Both the position numbers and the translations under genes were made by a program. A stretch of 35,310 bases of DNA from JBBKWG01 sp037968835 (GTDB taxonomy: Bacteria > Pseudomonadota > Alphaproteobacteria > Rhodobacterales > Rhodobacteraceae). This document shows positions 1 through 7,773 of the stretch, in pieces (position 1 is the first letter of the stretch; each line of letters begins with the position of its first letter). The notes beneath the pieces were generated by a model, which ran no database searches, was not told where the DNA came from, and worked only from the letters and a program-made list of their open reading frames with translations. The stretch lies in NCBI GenBank assembly GCA_037968835.1, contig JBBKWG010000026.1:1-35310 (forward strand), given 5' to 3'.

Positions 1-330
1 ACGCGGATCAGCTTCGGGCAGGGCCGTTATGGCACGCCGGTGTGGTCGCCGCGCGGGGACTATGTTGCGTTCACCAAGCAGAACGCGGGCCGCTTCCACA
101 TTGGCGTCATGCGCACCGATGGATCGCAGGAGCGGCTACTGACCGCATCGTTCCTTGATGAGGGTCCGACCTGGGCTCCGAATGGCCGGGTTCTTATGTT
201 CACCCGCGAAAGTGCCGGTGCCGATGGCCAGCCGGCCCTGTTCTCGGTCGATATTTCGGGGCGCAACCTGCGCCGCGTGCCGACAAACACAGCGGCATCT
301 GACCCGGCGTGGTCGCCGCTTTTGCCATGA
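1..330 (+). CDS. tolB: TolB, C-terminal part (5' end outside window)
   Basis: This is the last 109 codons of the periplasmic beta-propeller protein of the Tol-Pal system. The reading frame is open from base 1 and ends in TGA at 328-330. Propeller repeat motifs are visible: YGTPVWSPRGDYVAFTKQ, EGPTWAPNGRVLMFTRE and the last blade ending DPAWSPLLP; the [VT]WSP/APNG pattern is the classic WD40-like TolB repeat. TolB binds Pal and TolA during outer-membrane constriction. Pal follows 80 bp downstream in the same direction, the conserved alphaproteobacterial order. An internal GTG at 40 is not a real start, because similarity to TolB continues upstream of it. Confidence 0.95.
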   Translation, partial: TRISFGQGRYGTPVWSPRGDYVAFTKQNAGRFHIGVMRTDGSQERLLTASFLDEGPTWAPNGRVLMFTRESAGADGQPALFSVDISGRNLRRVPTNTAASDPAWSPLLP

Positions 331-410
331 CATATCCCGCATTTTCATCCTCGACGCAGAATGGTATCCTGCGCCTGAGGCTAACGACAAAAAACACACA
401 GGTGACACCC

Positions 411-917
411 ATGACCTTCTTCAAGACCGCGGCGCTTTGCACCGCACTTCTGGCCGCCACGGCCTGCACCAACGCCAACCGGTTCGGCGCGGGCGGTGCG
501 GGTGCCGGGGGCGCGGACGGCTTTGCTGCCGGCGGCGTCGGCGATCCGAACTCTCCAGCGTATTTCAGCCAGACCATCGGTGACCGCGTTCTGTTCGCCG
601 TCGACCAGTCGACGCTGACGCTTGACGGCGAGACGACGCTGAACGGCCAGGCCGAGTGGATGATGCGCAATGGTGCTTATAGTGCGCTGATAGAGGGCCA
701 CGCCGACGAGCAAGGCACCCGCGAATACAACATCGCGCTGGGTGCACGTCGCGCGAACACCGTGCAGACTTACCTGATCTCTCGCGGGGTTGCGCCGGGG
801 CGTATGAAAACGATCAGCTATGGCAAGGAACGCCCGATCGAGATTTGCTCGACCGAGTCCTGCTATTCCAAGAACCGCCGCGCCGTGACCGTTATCACTG
901 CGGGTGCGGGCGTTTAA
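411..917 (+). CDS. pal: Peptidoglycan-associated lipoprotein Pal
   Basis: This 168-residue outer-membrane lipoprotein anchors the outer membrane to peptidoglycan. The start at 411 is preceded by AGGTG about 6 nt upstream; the frame is open further upstream but that part lacks Pal character. The signal peptide is MTFFKTAALCTALLAATAC with the lipidated Cys at residue 19. The -3 position of the lipobox is Ala rather than Leu, slightly atypical. A Gly/Ala-rich linker (about 24-40) leads to an OmpA C-terminal domain (about 60-165) with the binding motif GHADEQGTREYNIALGARRA and a late NRRAV motif. It lies between tolB and cpoB, so it belongs to the tol-pal operon. Confidence 0.96.
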   Translation: MTFFKTAALCTALLAATACTNANRFGAGGAGAGGADGFAAGGVGDPNSPAYFSQTIGDRVLFAVDQSTLTLDGETTLNGQAEWMMRNGAYSALIEGHADEQGTREYNIALGARRANTVQTYLISRGVAPGRMKTISYGKERPIEICSTESCYSKNRRAVTVITAGAGV

Positions 918-930
918 ACGAGGAATGCCA

Positions 931-1791
931 ATGCGCGCGCTTCTGATTGCCGCCTTTCTGTTCGCCGGTGCCGGTTCTGCCTTTGCGCAGGACCGCACCC
1001 AGACGCTTGCCGACATCCGGCAGGAACTGACAATTCTGTTTGTCGAGATTCAGAACCTGCGGCGAGAACTGTCGACTACCGGCGGTGTCAATTCCAACCT
1101 TCAGGGCACCGGCGTTCTGGAACGTGTCGATGCGATGGAGGCGGAACTGCGTCGTTTGACCTCGGCTACCGAGCAGATGACGAACCGCGTGGACCGGATC
1201 GTGGCCGACGGCACCAACAAGATCGGCGATCTGGAGTTTCGACTTTGCGAGCTTGAAGCCGGATGCGATATCGGATCGCTGGGCGAAACATCGACGCTTG
1301 GCGGCGGTGTGCTGCCGCCAGCGACCGGCGCCGCCCCTGCGACCGTTGCGGGGTCGGGGCTTTCCGCAACGCCCTTGTCCGTGCCGGGAACCGCTGGCGC
1401 AGAGCTTGCCGTCAGCGAGCGCGAGGACTTTGAACGCGCGAGCCAGGCTTATCTGGAAGGCGACTACGAAAAATCTGTCGAATTGTTCCAACGTTTCACC
1501 GACACCTACCAAGGTGGCCCGCTGACCGGCGAAGCTCATCTGTTGCGGGGCGAGGCGTTGCAGGCGATGGGTCTTACGTCATCGGCGGCGCGGGCTTTTC
1601 TGGAAAGCTACTCGGGCACTCCGAACGGTCCGCGCGCGCCTGTCGCGTTGCTGCGGCTTGGGCAGGCGCTCGACGGTCTGGGGCAAACGTCCGAGGCCTG
1701 CATCACGCTTGGCGAAGTGTCGATCCGCTTTCCCGCCACCGATGCCTCGATCGAAGCGCAGACGGCGCGGGCTGACATGGGGTGTAGTTGA
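931..1791 (+). CDS. cpoB: Cell division coordinator CpoB (YbgF)
   Basis: This periplasmic protein of 286 residues links Tol-Pal to peptidoglycan synthesis at the septum. The ATG at 931 is preferred over the ATG at 925 because AGGA (921-924) is 6 nt from 931 and abuts 925. The signal peptide MRALLIAAFLFAGAGSAFAQ has an Ala-Phe-Ala cleavage site. Residues about 24-100 look like a coiled coil with many Glu/Arg/Leu heptads, followed by a Gly/Pro/Thr linker and TPR repeats (YLEGDYEKSVELFQRFTDTY, GEAHLLRGEALQAMGLTSSA). Pal ends 13 bp upstream and tilS overlaps its stop, so the genes are co-transcribed. Confidence 0.94.
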   Translation: MRALLIAAFLFAGAGSAFAQDRTQTLADIRQELTILFVEIQNLRRELSTTGGVNSNLQGTGVLERVDAMEAELRRLTSATEQMTNRVDRIVADGTNKIGDLEFRLCELEAGCDIGSLGETSTLGGGVLPPATGAAPATVAGSGLSATPLSVPGTAGAELAVSEREDFERASQAYLEGDYEKSVELFQRFTDTYQGGPLTGEAHLLRGEALQAMGLTSSAARAFLESYSGTPNGPRAPVALLRLGQALDGLGQTSEACITLGEVSIRFPATDASIEAQTARADMGCS

Positions 1792-3026
1792 GCGCGGCCC
1801 CAAAGCTGGTCGACGCCATTGACAGGCGCTTCGGCGCCGCAGACTCGCCCCGGCGGATCGGAATCGCGGTTTCAGGCGGCTCCGACAGTCTGGCGCTTCT
1901 TCACCTGTTGGCCGATTGGGGCCGTGGCACGCTTTTGGCGGCCACGGTCGATCACGGACTGCGCCCCGAAGCGTCCGAAGAAGCCGCTTATGTCGCGCGC
2001 TTTTGCGAGGGGCTGGGAATTCCGCACCGGACGCTGAAATGGCAGGGCTGGGACGGACGCGGCAATCTTCAGGATCATGCACGCCGCAACCGCTACGCGC
2101 TTCTGGCGGGGTGGGCGAAAAGCAACACGCTTGAGACGGTCTGCCTTGGCCATACCCTAGACGATCAGGCCGAGACCTTCGTGATGCGGCTGGCACGCGA
2201 GGCGGGAATCGATGGGCTTTCCGGTATGGCGCAATTGTTCTGGCGCGAAGACATGCGCTTTGATCGTCCCCTGCTGTGGGAACGGCGCGCGGCGTTGCGA
2301 GGATACCTTGAGGAAAAGGGCGTCCGCTGGATCGACGATCCGTCAAACGAAGACGAATCTTTCAGTCGCATCAAGGCGCGCAAAGCACTGGCGGCGCTGG
2401 AACCGCTTGGCATCGACGCCAAGGTCATCGGCGGGTCGATCACGAACCTCGACATGGCGCGGCTTGCTCTTGCCGATTATACCAGCGAGGTCGCCGCAAA
2501 GACAGTGAAGGTCGTCGAAGGTGACCTGATCATCGACAGGACCGCACTTCGGCGACAATCGCCCGAGATCATCCGGCGCATCCTTTCCGCTGGTCTGCGG
2601 TGGGTCGCAGCCGAGGATTATCCGCCGCGCCGTGAATCACTCGCGGACGCCGAAGTCGCGATTTTCGTCGGGCGAAACACGACGCTGCATGGCTGCATGA
2701 TCCTGACAAGCGACCTGACGATCCGGCTTACGCGGGAATTGAAGGCGGTGGCGCGATTGGCGTCGCCCAGCGATCAATCCTGGGACGGGCGCTGGCGGCT
2801 TGACGGTCCACACGCGCCGGGCCTTGAAATCCGCGCGCTGGGAGAGGCGGTAAAGGACTGTCCGAACTGGCGCGATACCGGCCTGCCGCGCGCCTCGCTT
2901 CTGGCATCGCCGGCGGTCTGGCGGGGTGATACGCTTGTCGCGGCACCACTTGCGGGCCTCGAGAACGGCTGGAGAGCGTCAGCAACAGGTCGCGGCACGT
3001 TCGCGCAATTCCTCTTATCCCGTTGA
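1788..3026 (+). CDS. tilS: tRNA(Ile)-lysidine synthase TilS
   Basis: This 412-residue enzyme adds lysine to C34 of the CAU-anticodon tRNA-Ile using ATP, so that the tRNA reads AUA. The N-type PP-loop SGGSDS lies at residues 29-34, after a short helix. Further conserved blocks are DHGLRPEASEEA, HTLDDQAETFVMRLAREAG and the WIDDPSN motif. The only sensible start is TTG at 1788, which overlaps the cpoB stop as TTGA; GGGGTG just upstream can serve as ribosome site, so translation is probably coupled to cpoB. The C-terminal domain after about residue 220 is less conserved, as usual in this family. Confidence 0.94.
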   Translation: MSAAPKLVDAIDRRFGAADSPRRIGIAVSGGSDSLALLHLLADWGRGTLLAATVDHGLRPEASEEAAYVARFCEGLGIPHRTLKWQGWDGRGNLQDHARRNRYALLAGWAKSNTLETVCLGHTLDDQAETFVMRLAREAGIDGLSGMAQLFWREDMRFDRPLLWERRAALRGYLEEKGVRWIDDPSNEDESFSRIKARKALAALEPLGIDAKVIGGSITNLDMARLALADYTSEVAAKTVKVVEGDLIIDRTALRRQSPEIIRRILSAGLRWVAAEDYPPRRESLADAEVAIFVGRNTTLHGCMILTSDLTIRLTRELKAVARLASPSDQSWDGRWRLDGPHAPGLEIRALGEAVKDCPNWRDTGLPRASLLASPAVWRGDTLVAAPLAGLENGWRASATGRGTFAQFLLSR

Positions 3027-3050
3027 AGAATCCCTCACGATCTCTATTTA
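3023..3050 (+). promoter_or_regulatory. Candidate promoter for ftsH
   Basis: TTGAAG (3023-3028) and TATTTA (3045-3050) are separated by 16 bp. The first element overlaps the tilS stop codon. The GTTGAA start and the CTCTATTT -10 region also loosely resemble alphaproteobacterial heat-shock sigma-32 promoters, which would suit ftsH. The match is by eye only. A GGGCGGC/GCTGCCC hairpin (3062-3083, one G-T pair) follows in the presumed leader. Confidence 0.4.
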
Positions 3051-3107
3051 ACTACTCAACAGGGCGGCAAATGTGCGCTGCCCCTTCCGCATTCTAAGGA
3101 GACCCCC

Positions 3108-5024
3108 TTGGGCAACGCGCGTAACATCGCTTTCTGGGTTGTGCTGTTTCTACTGATCCTGGCGCTATTCAACCTGATTTCCGGCGGCCAGACGACGATG
3201 GCCACCAGTACGGTCAGTTATTCCGACTTTGTCGAACGCGTCGGGGGCGGCGAGGTCACGAACGCCACGCTTGATGGCGAACGCGTGGTTTTCCGCGACG
3301 CCGAGGGGCGCGATTTCGTGACCATTCAACCGACCGGCGCCGACACGACGGCGCTGCTGGTGGATAACGAGGTCAATTTCAGCGCCAAGCCGCAGGAACA
3401 ATCGGGCTTCGTCACGATCCTGATGACATTCCTGCCGTTCCTGCTGCTGATCGGTGTGTGGATTTATTTCATGAACCGGATGCAGGGGGGTGGTCGCGGT
3501 GGTGCGATGGGCTTCGGCAAGAGCCGTGCCAAGCTGCTGACCGAGAAGCACGGGCGCGTGACGTTCGACGACGTGGCGGGCATCGACGAAGCCAAGGAAG
3601 AGCTTGAGGAGATCGTAGAGTTCCTGCGTCATCCGCAGAAGTACTCGCGCCTTGGCGGCAAAATCCCCAAAGGTGCGCTGCTGGTCGGCCCTCCGGGCAC
3701 CGGTAAGACGCTTCTGGCACGCGCAATTGCGGGCGAGGCGGGGGTTCCGTTCTTCACGATTTCCGGCTCGGATTTCGTCGAGATGTTCGTCGGCGTCGGC
3801 GCAAGCCGGGTCCGCGATATGTTCGAGCAAGCCAAGAAGAATGCGCCTTGCATCGTTTTCATCGACGAGATTGATGCGGTCGGTCGTTCCCGTGGCGTCG
3901 GCTATGGCGGCGGCAACGACGAACGCGAACAGACGTTGAACCAGTTGCTGGTCGAGATGGACGGATTTGAGGCGAACGAGGGTATCATCATCGTCGCGGC
4001 CACCAACCGCCCCGACGTGCTTGATCCCGCGCTTCTGCGTCCCGGTCGCTTTGACCGTCAGGTGCAGGTGCCCAACCCCGATATCAAGGGCCGCGAGAAG
4101 ATCCTGGGCGTTCATGCCCGCAAAGTGCCGCTTGGTCCGGACGTCGACCTGCGTATCATCGCACGTGGAACGCCCGGATTCTCCGGTGCGGACCTTGCGA
4201 ACCTGGTCAACGAGGCAGCGCTTATGGCCGCTCGTTATGGCAGACGTTTTGTCACGATGGAAGATTTCGAGAACGCGAAGGACAAGGTGATGATGGGTGC
4301 CGAAAGACGCTCGATGGTCATGTCCGAGGATGAAAAGAAGCTGACGGCCTACCACGAAGCGGGCCACGCCATCGTCGGTCTGAACGTTCCCCAGCACGAT
4401 CCGATCCATAAGGCGACGATCATTCCACGCGGTCGGGCACTGGGTCTGGTGCTTTCGCTTCCCGAACGCGATCAGCTTTCGGTCAGCATCACCAAATACA
4501 AATCCAAGATAGCCATGGCGATGGGTGGACGGGTTGCCGAGGAACTGATCTTCGGACCCGAGAACGTGACATCCGGTGCGGCATCCGACATCCAGCAAGT
4601 GTCCAGGATCGCCCGCGCCATGGTCACGCAATTCGGGTTCGCGGAAGAGCTTGGCTATATCGACTACGCCAACGAACAGCAGTCATACCTCGGTCCGTAT
4701 CAGAGTGGCGCCAGCCATTCGGCAGACACCCAGAAGCTGATCGACGACAAGGTCAAAGAGATCGTCGACGAAGGTTACGCGACCGCCAAGCGCGTTCTGA
4801 CCGAGAAGCGCGACGACCTGGAACGGTTGGCGCAGGGGCTTTTGGAGTACGAGACGCTGACCGGACACGAAATCGGAAAAGTGATCGCGGGCGAGGTTCT
4901 GAAACGAGGTGACGACGACGACGAAACGCCCGATCCGGGCAATGCCTCGTCAGTCACAGCCATTCCGAAAACGACCAAGCCCAAATCGGGCGATGGTGGG
5001 CTGGAACCGGAACCAAGCGCCTGA
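3108..5024 (+). CDS. ftsH: ATP-dependent zinc metalloprotease FtsH
   Basis: This 638-residue inner-membrane AAA+ protease degrades misfolded membrane proteins and short-lived regulators. The start is TTG at 3108, fixed by TAAGGAG at 3095-3101, 6 nt upstream. Two membrane segments (about 9-25 and 101-121) flank a periplasmic domain. The AAA domain has Walker A GPPGTGKT at 194-201, Walker B CIVFIDEIDAVG and the second region of homology ATNRPDVLDPALLRPGRFD. The zinc site HEAGH is at 416-420. The C-terminal tail is hydrophilic, with a run of Asp (RGDDDDETPDP) and many Pro/Lys, probably disordered. It has its own candidate promoter and ends at a strong terminator. Confidence 0.98.
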   Translation: MGNARNIAFWVVLFLLILALFNLISGGQTTMATSTVSYSDFVERVGGGEVTNATLDGERVVFRDAEGRDFVTIQPTGADTTALLVDNEVNFSAKPQEQSGFVTILMTFLPFLLLIGVWIYFMNRMQGGGRGGAMGFGKSRAKLLTEKHGRVTFDDVAGIDEAKEELEEIVEFLRHPQKYSRLGGKIPKGALLVGPPGTGKTLLARAIAGEAGVPFFTISGSDFVEMFVGVGASRVRDMFEQAKKNAPCIVFIDEIDAVGRSRGVGYGGGNDEREQTLNQLLVEMDGFEANEGIIIVAATNRPDVLDPALLRPGRFDRQVQVPNPDIKGREKILGVHARKVPLGPDVDLRIIARGTPGFSGADLANLVNEAALMAARYGRRFVTMEDFENAKDKVMMGAERRSMVMSEDEKKLTAYHEAGHAIVGLNVPQHDPIHKATIIPRGRALGLVLSLPERDQLSVSITKYKSKIAMAMGGRVAEELIFGPENVTSGAASDIQQVSRIARAMVTQFGFAEELGYIDYANEQQSYLGPYQSGASHSADTQKLIDDKVKEIVDEGYATAKRVLTEKRDDLERLAQGLLEYETLTGHEIGKVIAGEVLKRGDDDDETPDPGNASSVTAIPKTTKPKSGDGGLEPEPSA

Positions 5025-5044
5025 TTGACGTTCGATTGTTTATC

Positions 5045-5073
5045 AAAACCCCGCCGCATTCCGGCGGGGTTTT
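5045..5073 (+). terminator. Rho-independent terminator after ftsH
   Basis: The perfect stem CCCCGCCG/CGGCGGGG has a 5-nt loop (CATTC) and is followed by TTTT; flanking AAAA/TTTT extends the pairing to 12 bp. It lies 21 bp after the ftsH stop and closes the tol-pal/tilS/ftsH block. The flanking A and T runs would also allow termination of transcription from the other side. Confidence 0.92.
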
Positions 5074-5186
5074 GCATTCCGGCATCCGGCCAAAAGGAGT
5101 GCCGCTGCCCAAGCCCGAAATCTGGCGGATTGTGGTTCGCACCCCCGACCGATAGGAACCGGCGCAGCGCCATCGAAAGAGCCGTC

Positions 5187-5819
5187 ATGCCCGCATTAGT
5201 TCCGACAGATTTCGTTGCCAGGATCGTATGGCTTGGTCGCGTTCCCAACCGTGCAGCAAGCCTTCGTTCGATCGCCATGGACGAAGTTTACGCGGGGTTT
5301 GCGGGGATGGAAGGCGAGGATCATTCGGGTCTGACACGGGAGTCGTGCAGTCGTGTTTCCGCGCAATACAAACGCGGAACGACGATCCGGAATACACGCC
5401 AATTCTCGATCGTGTCAGCCGAAGAGCTTGATCTGATCGCCAAGCGCATCGGTGCAGATCGGATTGATCCATCGTGGATAGGGGCGTCGATCGTGGTGGA
5501 AGGGATTCCGGATTTCACCCATGTGCCGCCGTCGTCACGTTTGCAGTCGGTCTCGGGTGCGACGCTGACGGTGGATATGGAAAATCGCCCCTGTCACCTT
5601 CCCGCCAAGGTCATCGACGCGGATGCACCCGGACTTGGGGCCGCGTTCAAATCCACCGCGAAAGATCGCCGGGGCGTTACGGCGTGGACTGAGCGGGAAG
5701 GGTGGCTGAGAGTCGGAGACGAGGTGCGGTTACATATTCCAGAGCAGCGGACATGGAATGGGCCTAGTCAGACAAGAACGAGCGCGCCCAACAGCATTCC
5801 CAAAGCGACACCGGTCTGA
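5187..5819 (+). CDS. MOSC domain-containing protein
   Basis: This predicted cytoplasmic protein of 210 residues belongs to the MOSC (MoCo sulfurase C-terminal) superfamily, beta-strand-rich proteins thought to carry or transfer sulfur to metal or molybdenum-cofactor targets. Visible marks are a central RESCSRVSAQYKRGTTIRNT block, the SAEELDLIA segment, LGA/WIGASIVVEGIPDFTHVP and SGATLTVDMENRPC with the conserved Cys at 136. The ATG at 5187, with AAAGAG upstream, is chosen because the frame upstream runs through the ftsH terminator and has no family character. Its 3' end overlaps a possible minus-strand peptide gene. The exact substrate cannot be told. Confidence 0.85.
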   Translation: MPALVPTDFVARIVWLGRVPNRAASLRSIAMDEVYAGFAGMEGEDHSGLTRESCSRVSAQYKRGTTIRNTRQFSIVSAEELDLIAKRIGADRIDPSWIGASIVVEGIPDFTHVPPSSRLQSVSGATLTVDMENRPCHLPAKVIDADAPGLGAAFKSTAKDRRGVTAWTEREGWLRVGDEVRLHIPEQRTWNGPSQTRTSAPNSIPKATPV

Positions 5820-5842
5820 ATTACAATCGTTACGCGAGTCAT
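5768..5842 (-). CDS. Possible 24-residue membrane peptide
   Basis: A short minus-strand reading frame starts with ATG at 5842 and stops at TGA (5770-5768). It has an excellent ribosome site, AAAGGAGATTAACG-ATG, with AAGGAG 7 nt before the start. The product begins MTRVTIVIQTGVALGM and ends LLGALVLV: a short polar start, then one hydrophobic stretch long enough to span a membrane, with small Gly/Ala residues. It overlaps the last 52 bp of the MOSC gene tail-to-tail. I do not recognise the peptide. The support is the ribosome site and the hydrophobic pattern only; chance cannot be excluded. Confidence 0.45.
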   Translation of the reverse strand: MTRVTIVIQTGVALGMLLGALVLV

Positions 5843-6039
5843 CGTTAATCTCCTTTCCTTTACAATGCATAGCGACCTCTGTTGGTTCCGCTTCTAAACC
5901 CCTCAAATTCAAGCCTCCTGACGATGGTTGGACGCAAGAAGCGCGGGAAATGTCGGATTTCATCCTGTGAAGGGATGGTCCGCCGCGTATAGCGGGGCTA
6001 ATGACGCGTAACCGCCGTCGACCCACAGGGACATCCATC

Positions 6040-7716
6040 ATGGCTTTCAAGACCGACATCGAAATTGCGCGGGAGGCGTCGAAGCTTCCGATCCAGGAGA
6101 TTGGAGCGAGGCTTGGCATCGGGTCCGAGCATTTGCTGCCGTATGGTCACGACAAGGCCAAGGTCAGCCAGGATTTCATCAACTCGGTTCAGGACCGCAA
6201 GAATGGCAAGCTGATCCTTGTCACTGCGATCAACCCGACGCCGGCGGGAGAGGGCAAGACGACGACGACCGTGGGACTGGGCGACGGGTTAAACCGGATC
6301 GGCAAGAAAGCGGCGGTGTGCATCCGCGAGGCCTCGCTGGGTCCGAACTTCGGGATGAAGGGCGGGGCTGCCGGTGGCGGATATGCGCAGATCGTGCCGA
6401 TGGAAGACATGAACCTGCACTTCACCGGCGATTTCCATGCGATCACCAGCGCGCACAACCTGCTGAGCGCGATGATCGACAACCACATCTACTGGGGCAA
6501 CGAGTTGGAGATCGATACCCGCCGCGTCGCTTGGCGCCGTGTGCTTGACATGAACGATCGCGCGCTGCGCCAGATCAACTGTTCGCTGGGCGGGGTTGCC
6601 AACGGTTTCCCGCGCGAAGCCGGATTCGACATCACGGTGGCGTCCGAAGTCATGGCGATCCTGTGCCTCTCCAAGAATCTGAAGGACCTCGAAAAACGGT
6701 TGGGCGACATGATCGTGGCCCATCGTCGCGACCGCTCGCCGGTCTATGCCCGTGATCTCAAGGCCGATGGCGCGATGACGGTGCTGTTGAAGGACGCGAT
6801 GCAGCCCAACCTTGTGCAGACGCTGGAGAACAACCCGGCCTTCGTGCACGGCGGTCCGTTCGCCAACATCGCACACGGCTGCAACTCGGTTATCGCCACG
6901 ACAACTGCGCTGAAACTGGCGGATTTCGTGGTGACCGAGGCCGGGTTCGGTGCCGATCTTGGGGCCGAGAAGTTCATGAACATCAAGTGCCGCAAGGCCG
7001 GACTTGCGCCCGATTGCGTGGTGCTGGTCGCGACGGTCCGGGCGATGAAGATGAACGGCGGCATCGCCAAGGCCGATCTCGGCAAGGAAAACGTCGACGC
7101 GGTGAACGCCGGGTGTGCGAACCTTGGCCGCCACATCTCGAACCTGAAAAGCTTTGGTGTGCCGGTTGTCGTGGCGATCAACCATTTCGTCACCGACACC
7201 GACGCCGAGGTGGACGCGGTCAAGGCTTACGTCAAGGGTCAGGGCTCGGAAGCGATCCTGTCGCGGCATTGGGAACTGGGATCGGAAGGCGCTGAACCGC
7301 TGGCGCGGCGGGTGGCGGAAATCGCCGAGAGCGGGATGAGTCAGTTCGCCCCGCTTTATGGTGACGACATGCCGCTGTTCGAGAAGATCGAGACCATCGC
7401 CAAGTCGATCTATCGCGCCGACGAGGTTCTGGCGGACCAGAAAATCCGCACGCAGTTGAAGGAATGGGAAAAGGACGGCTACGGCCATCTGCCGATCTGC
7501 ATGGCCAAGACCCAGTATTCGTTCACGACCGATCCGAACCGGCGCGGCGCGCCAACCGGCCACAGCGTTCCGGTGCGCGAAGTGCGGCTTTCGGCGGGAG
7601 CGGGCTTTGTGGTGGTGATCTGCGGCGAGATCATGACGATGCCGGGGCTTCCGTCGCGTCCGGCGGCCGAGAATATCCGGCTGAACGATGACGGTCAGAT
7701 CGAGGGCCTGTTCTGA
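6040..7716 (+). CDS. fhs: Formate--tetrahydrofolate ligase
   Basis: This 558-residue cytoplasmic enzyme makes 10-formyl-THF from formate, THF and ATP. The start at 6040 follows AGGGA (6027-6031); the frame is open to 6001 but the extra residues do not fit the family. The P-loop TPAGEGKTTTTVGL begins at residue 67, and further family blocks are REASLGPNFGMKGGAAGGGY, FTGDFHAITSAHNLL and FVVTEAGFGADLGAEKF. Length matches the family (about 555-560). FolD follows 57 bp downstream, so the pair interconverts formate and methylene-THF, feeding purine, Met and Ser metabolism; in marine roseobacters this also handles C1 units from methylated compounds (inference). Confidence 0.98.
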   Translation: MAFKTDIEIAREASKLPIQEIGARLGIGSEHLLPYGHDKAKVSQDFINSVQDRKNGKLILVTAINPTPAGEGKTTTTVGLGDGLNRIGKKAAVCIREASLGPNFGMKGGAAGGGYAQIVPMEDMNLHFTGDFHAITSAHNLLSAMIDNHIYWGNELEIDTRRVAWRRVLDMNDRALRQINCSLGGVANGFPREAGFDITVASEVMAILCLSKNLKDLEKRLGDMIVAHRRDRSPVYARDLKADGAMTVLLKDAMQPNLVQTLENNPAFVHGGPFANIAHGCNSVIATTTALKLADFVVTEAGFGADLGAEKFMNIKCRKAGLAPDCVVLVATVRAMKMNGGIAKADLGKENVDAVNAGCANLGRHISNLKSFGVPVVVAINHFVTDTDAEVDAVKAYVKGQGSEAILSRHWELGSEGAEPLARRVAEIAESGMSQFAPLYGDDMPLFEKIETIAKSIYRADEVLADQKIRTQLKEWEKDGYGHLPICMAKTQYSFTTDPNRRGAPTGHSVPVREVRLSAGAGFVVVICGEIMTMPGLPSRPAAENIRLNDDGQIEGLF

Positions 7717-7739
7717 CGCGTTTGCGGTGAAATTACTGG

Positions 7740-7758
7740 CCTCCGGCGGAGGTATTTT
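7740..7758 (+). repeat. CCTCCGGCGGAGG hairpin element between fhs and folD
   Basis: The palindromic CCTCC-GGC-GGAGG followed by TATTTT lies between the fhs stop and the folD start. From memory, near-identical CCTCCGGCGGGAGTATTT elements are very common between genes in Rhodobacteraceae; this is recall, not a search. It may act as a weak terminator or attenuator, but folD starts only 15 bp later. Confidence 0.5.
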
Positions 7759-7773
7759 GAACAGGGTGAATGG

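Noticed and set aside
3048..3061. A second CtrA site before ftsH (TTAACTACTCAACA)
   Set aside because: Only one TTAA half is present; the other half does not match.
3165..4631. A 488-codon minus-strand open frame opposite ftsH
   Set aside because: It mirrors the codon pattern of ftsH, has no ribosome site and no recognisable motif.
5025..5186. N-terminal extension of the MOSC gene
   Set aside because: The frame is open but runs through the ftsH terminator hairpin and is unlike MOSC proteins; the start at 5187 fits.
5843..6039. A riboswitch before fhs
   Set aside because: I could not match the leader to any folate, SAM or SAH riboswitch core by eye, so none is called.
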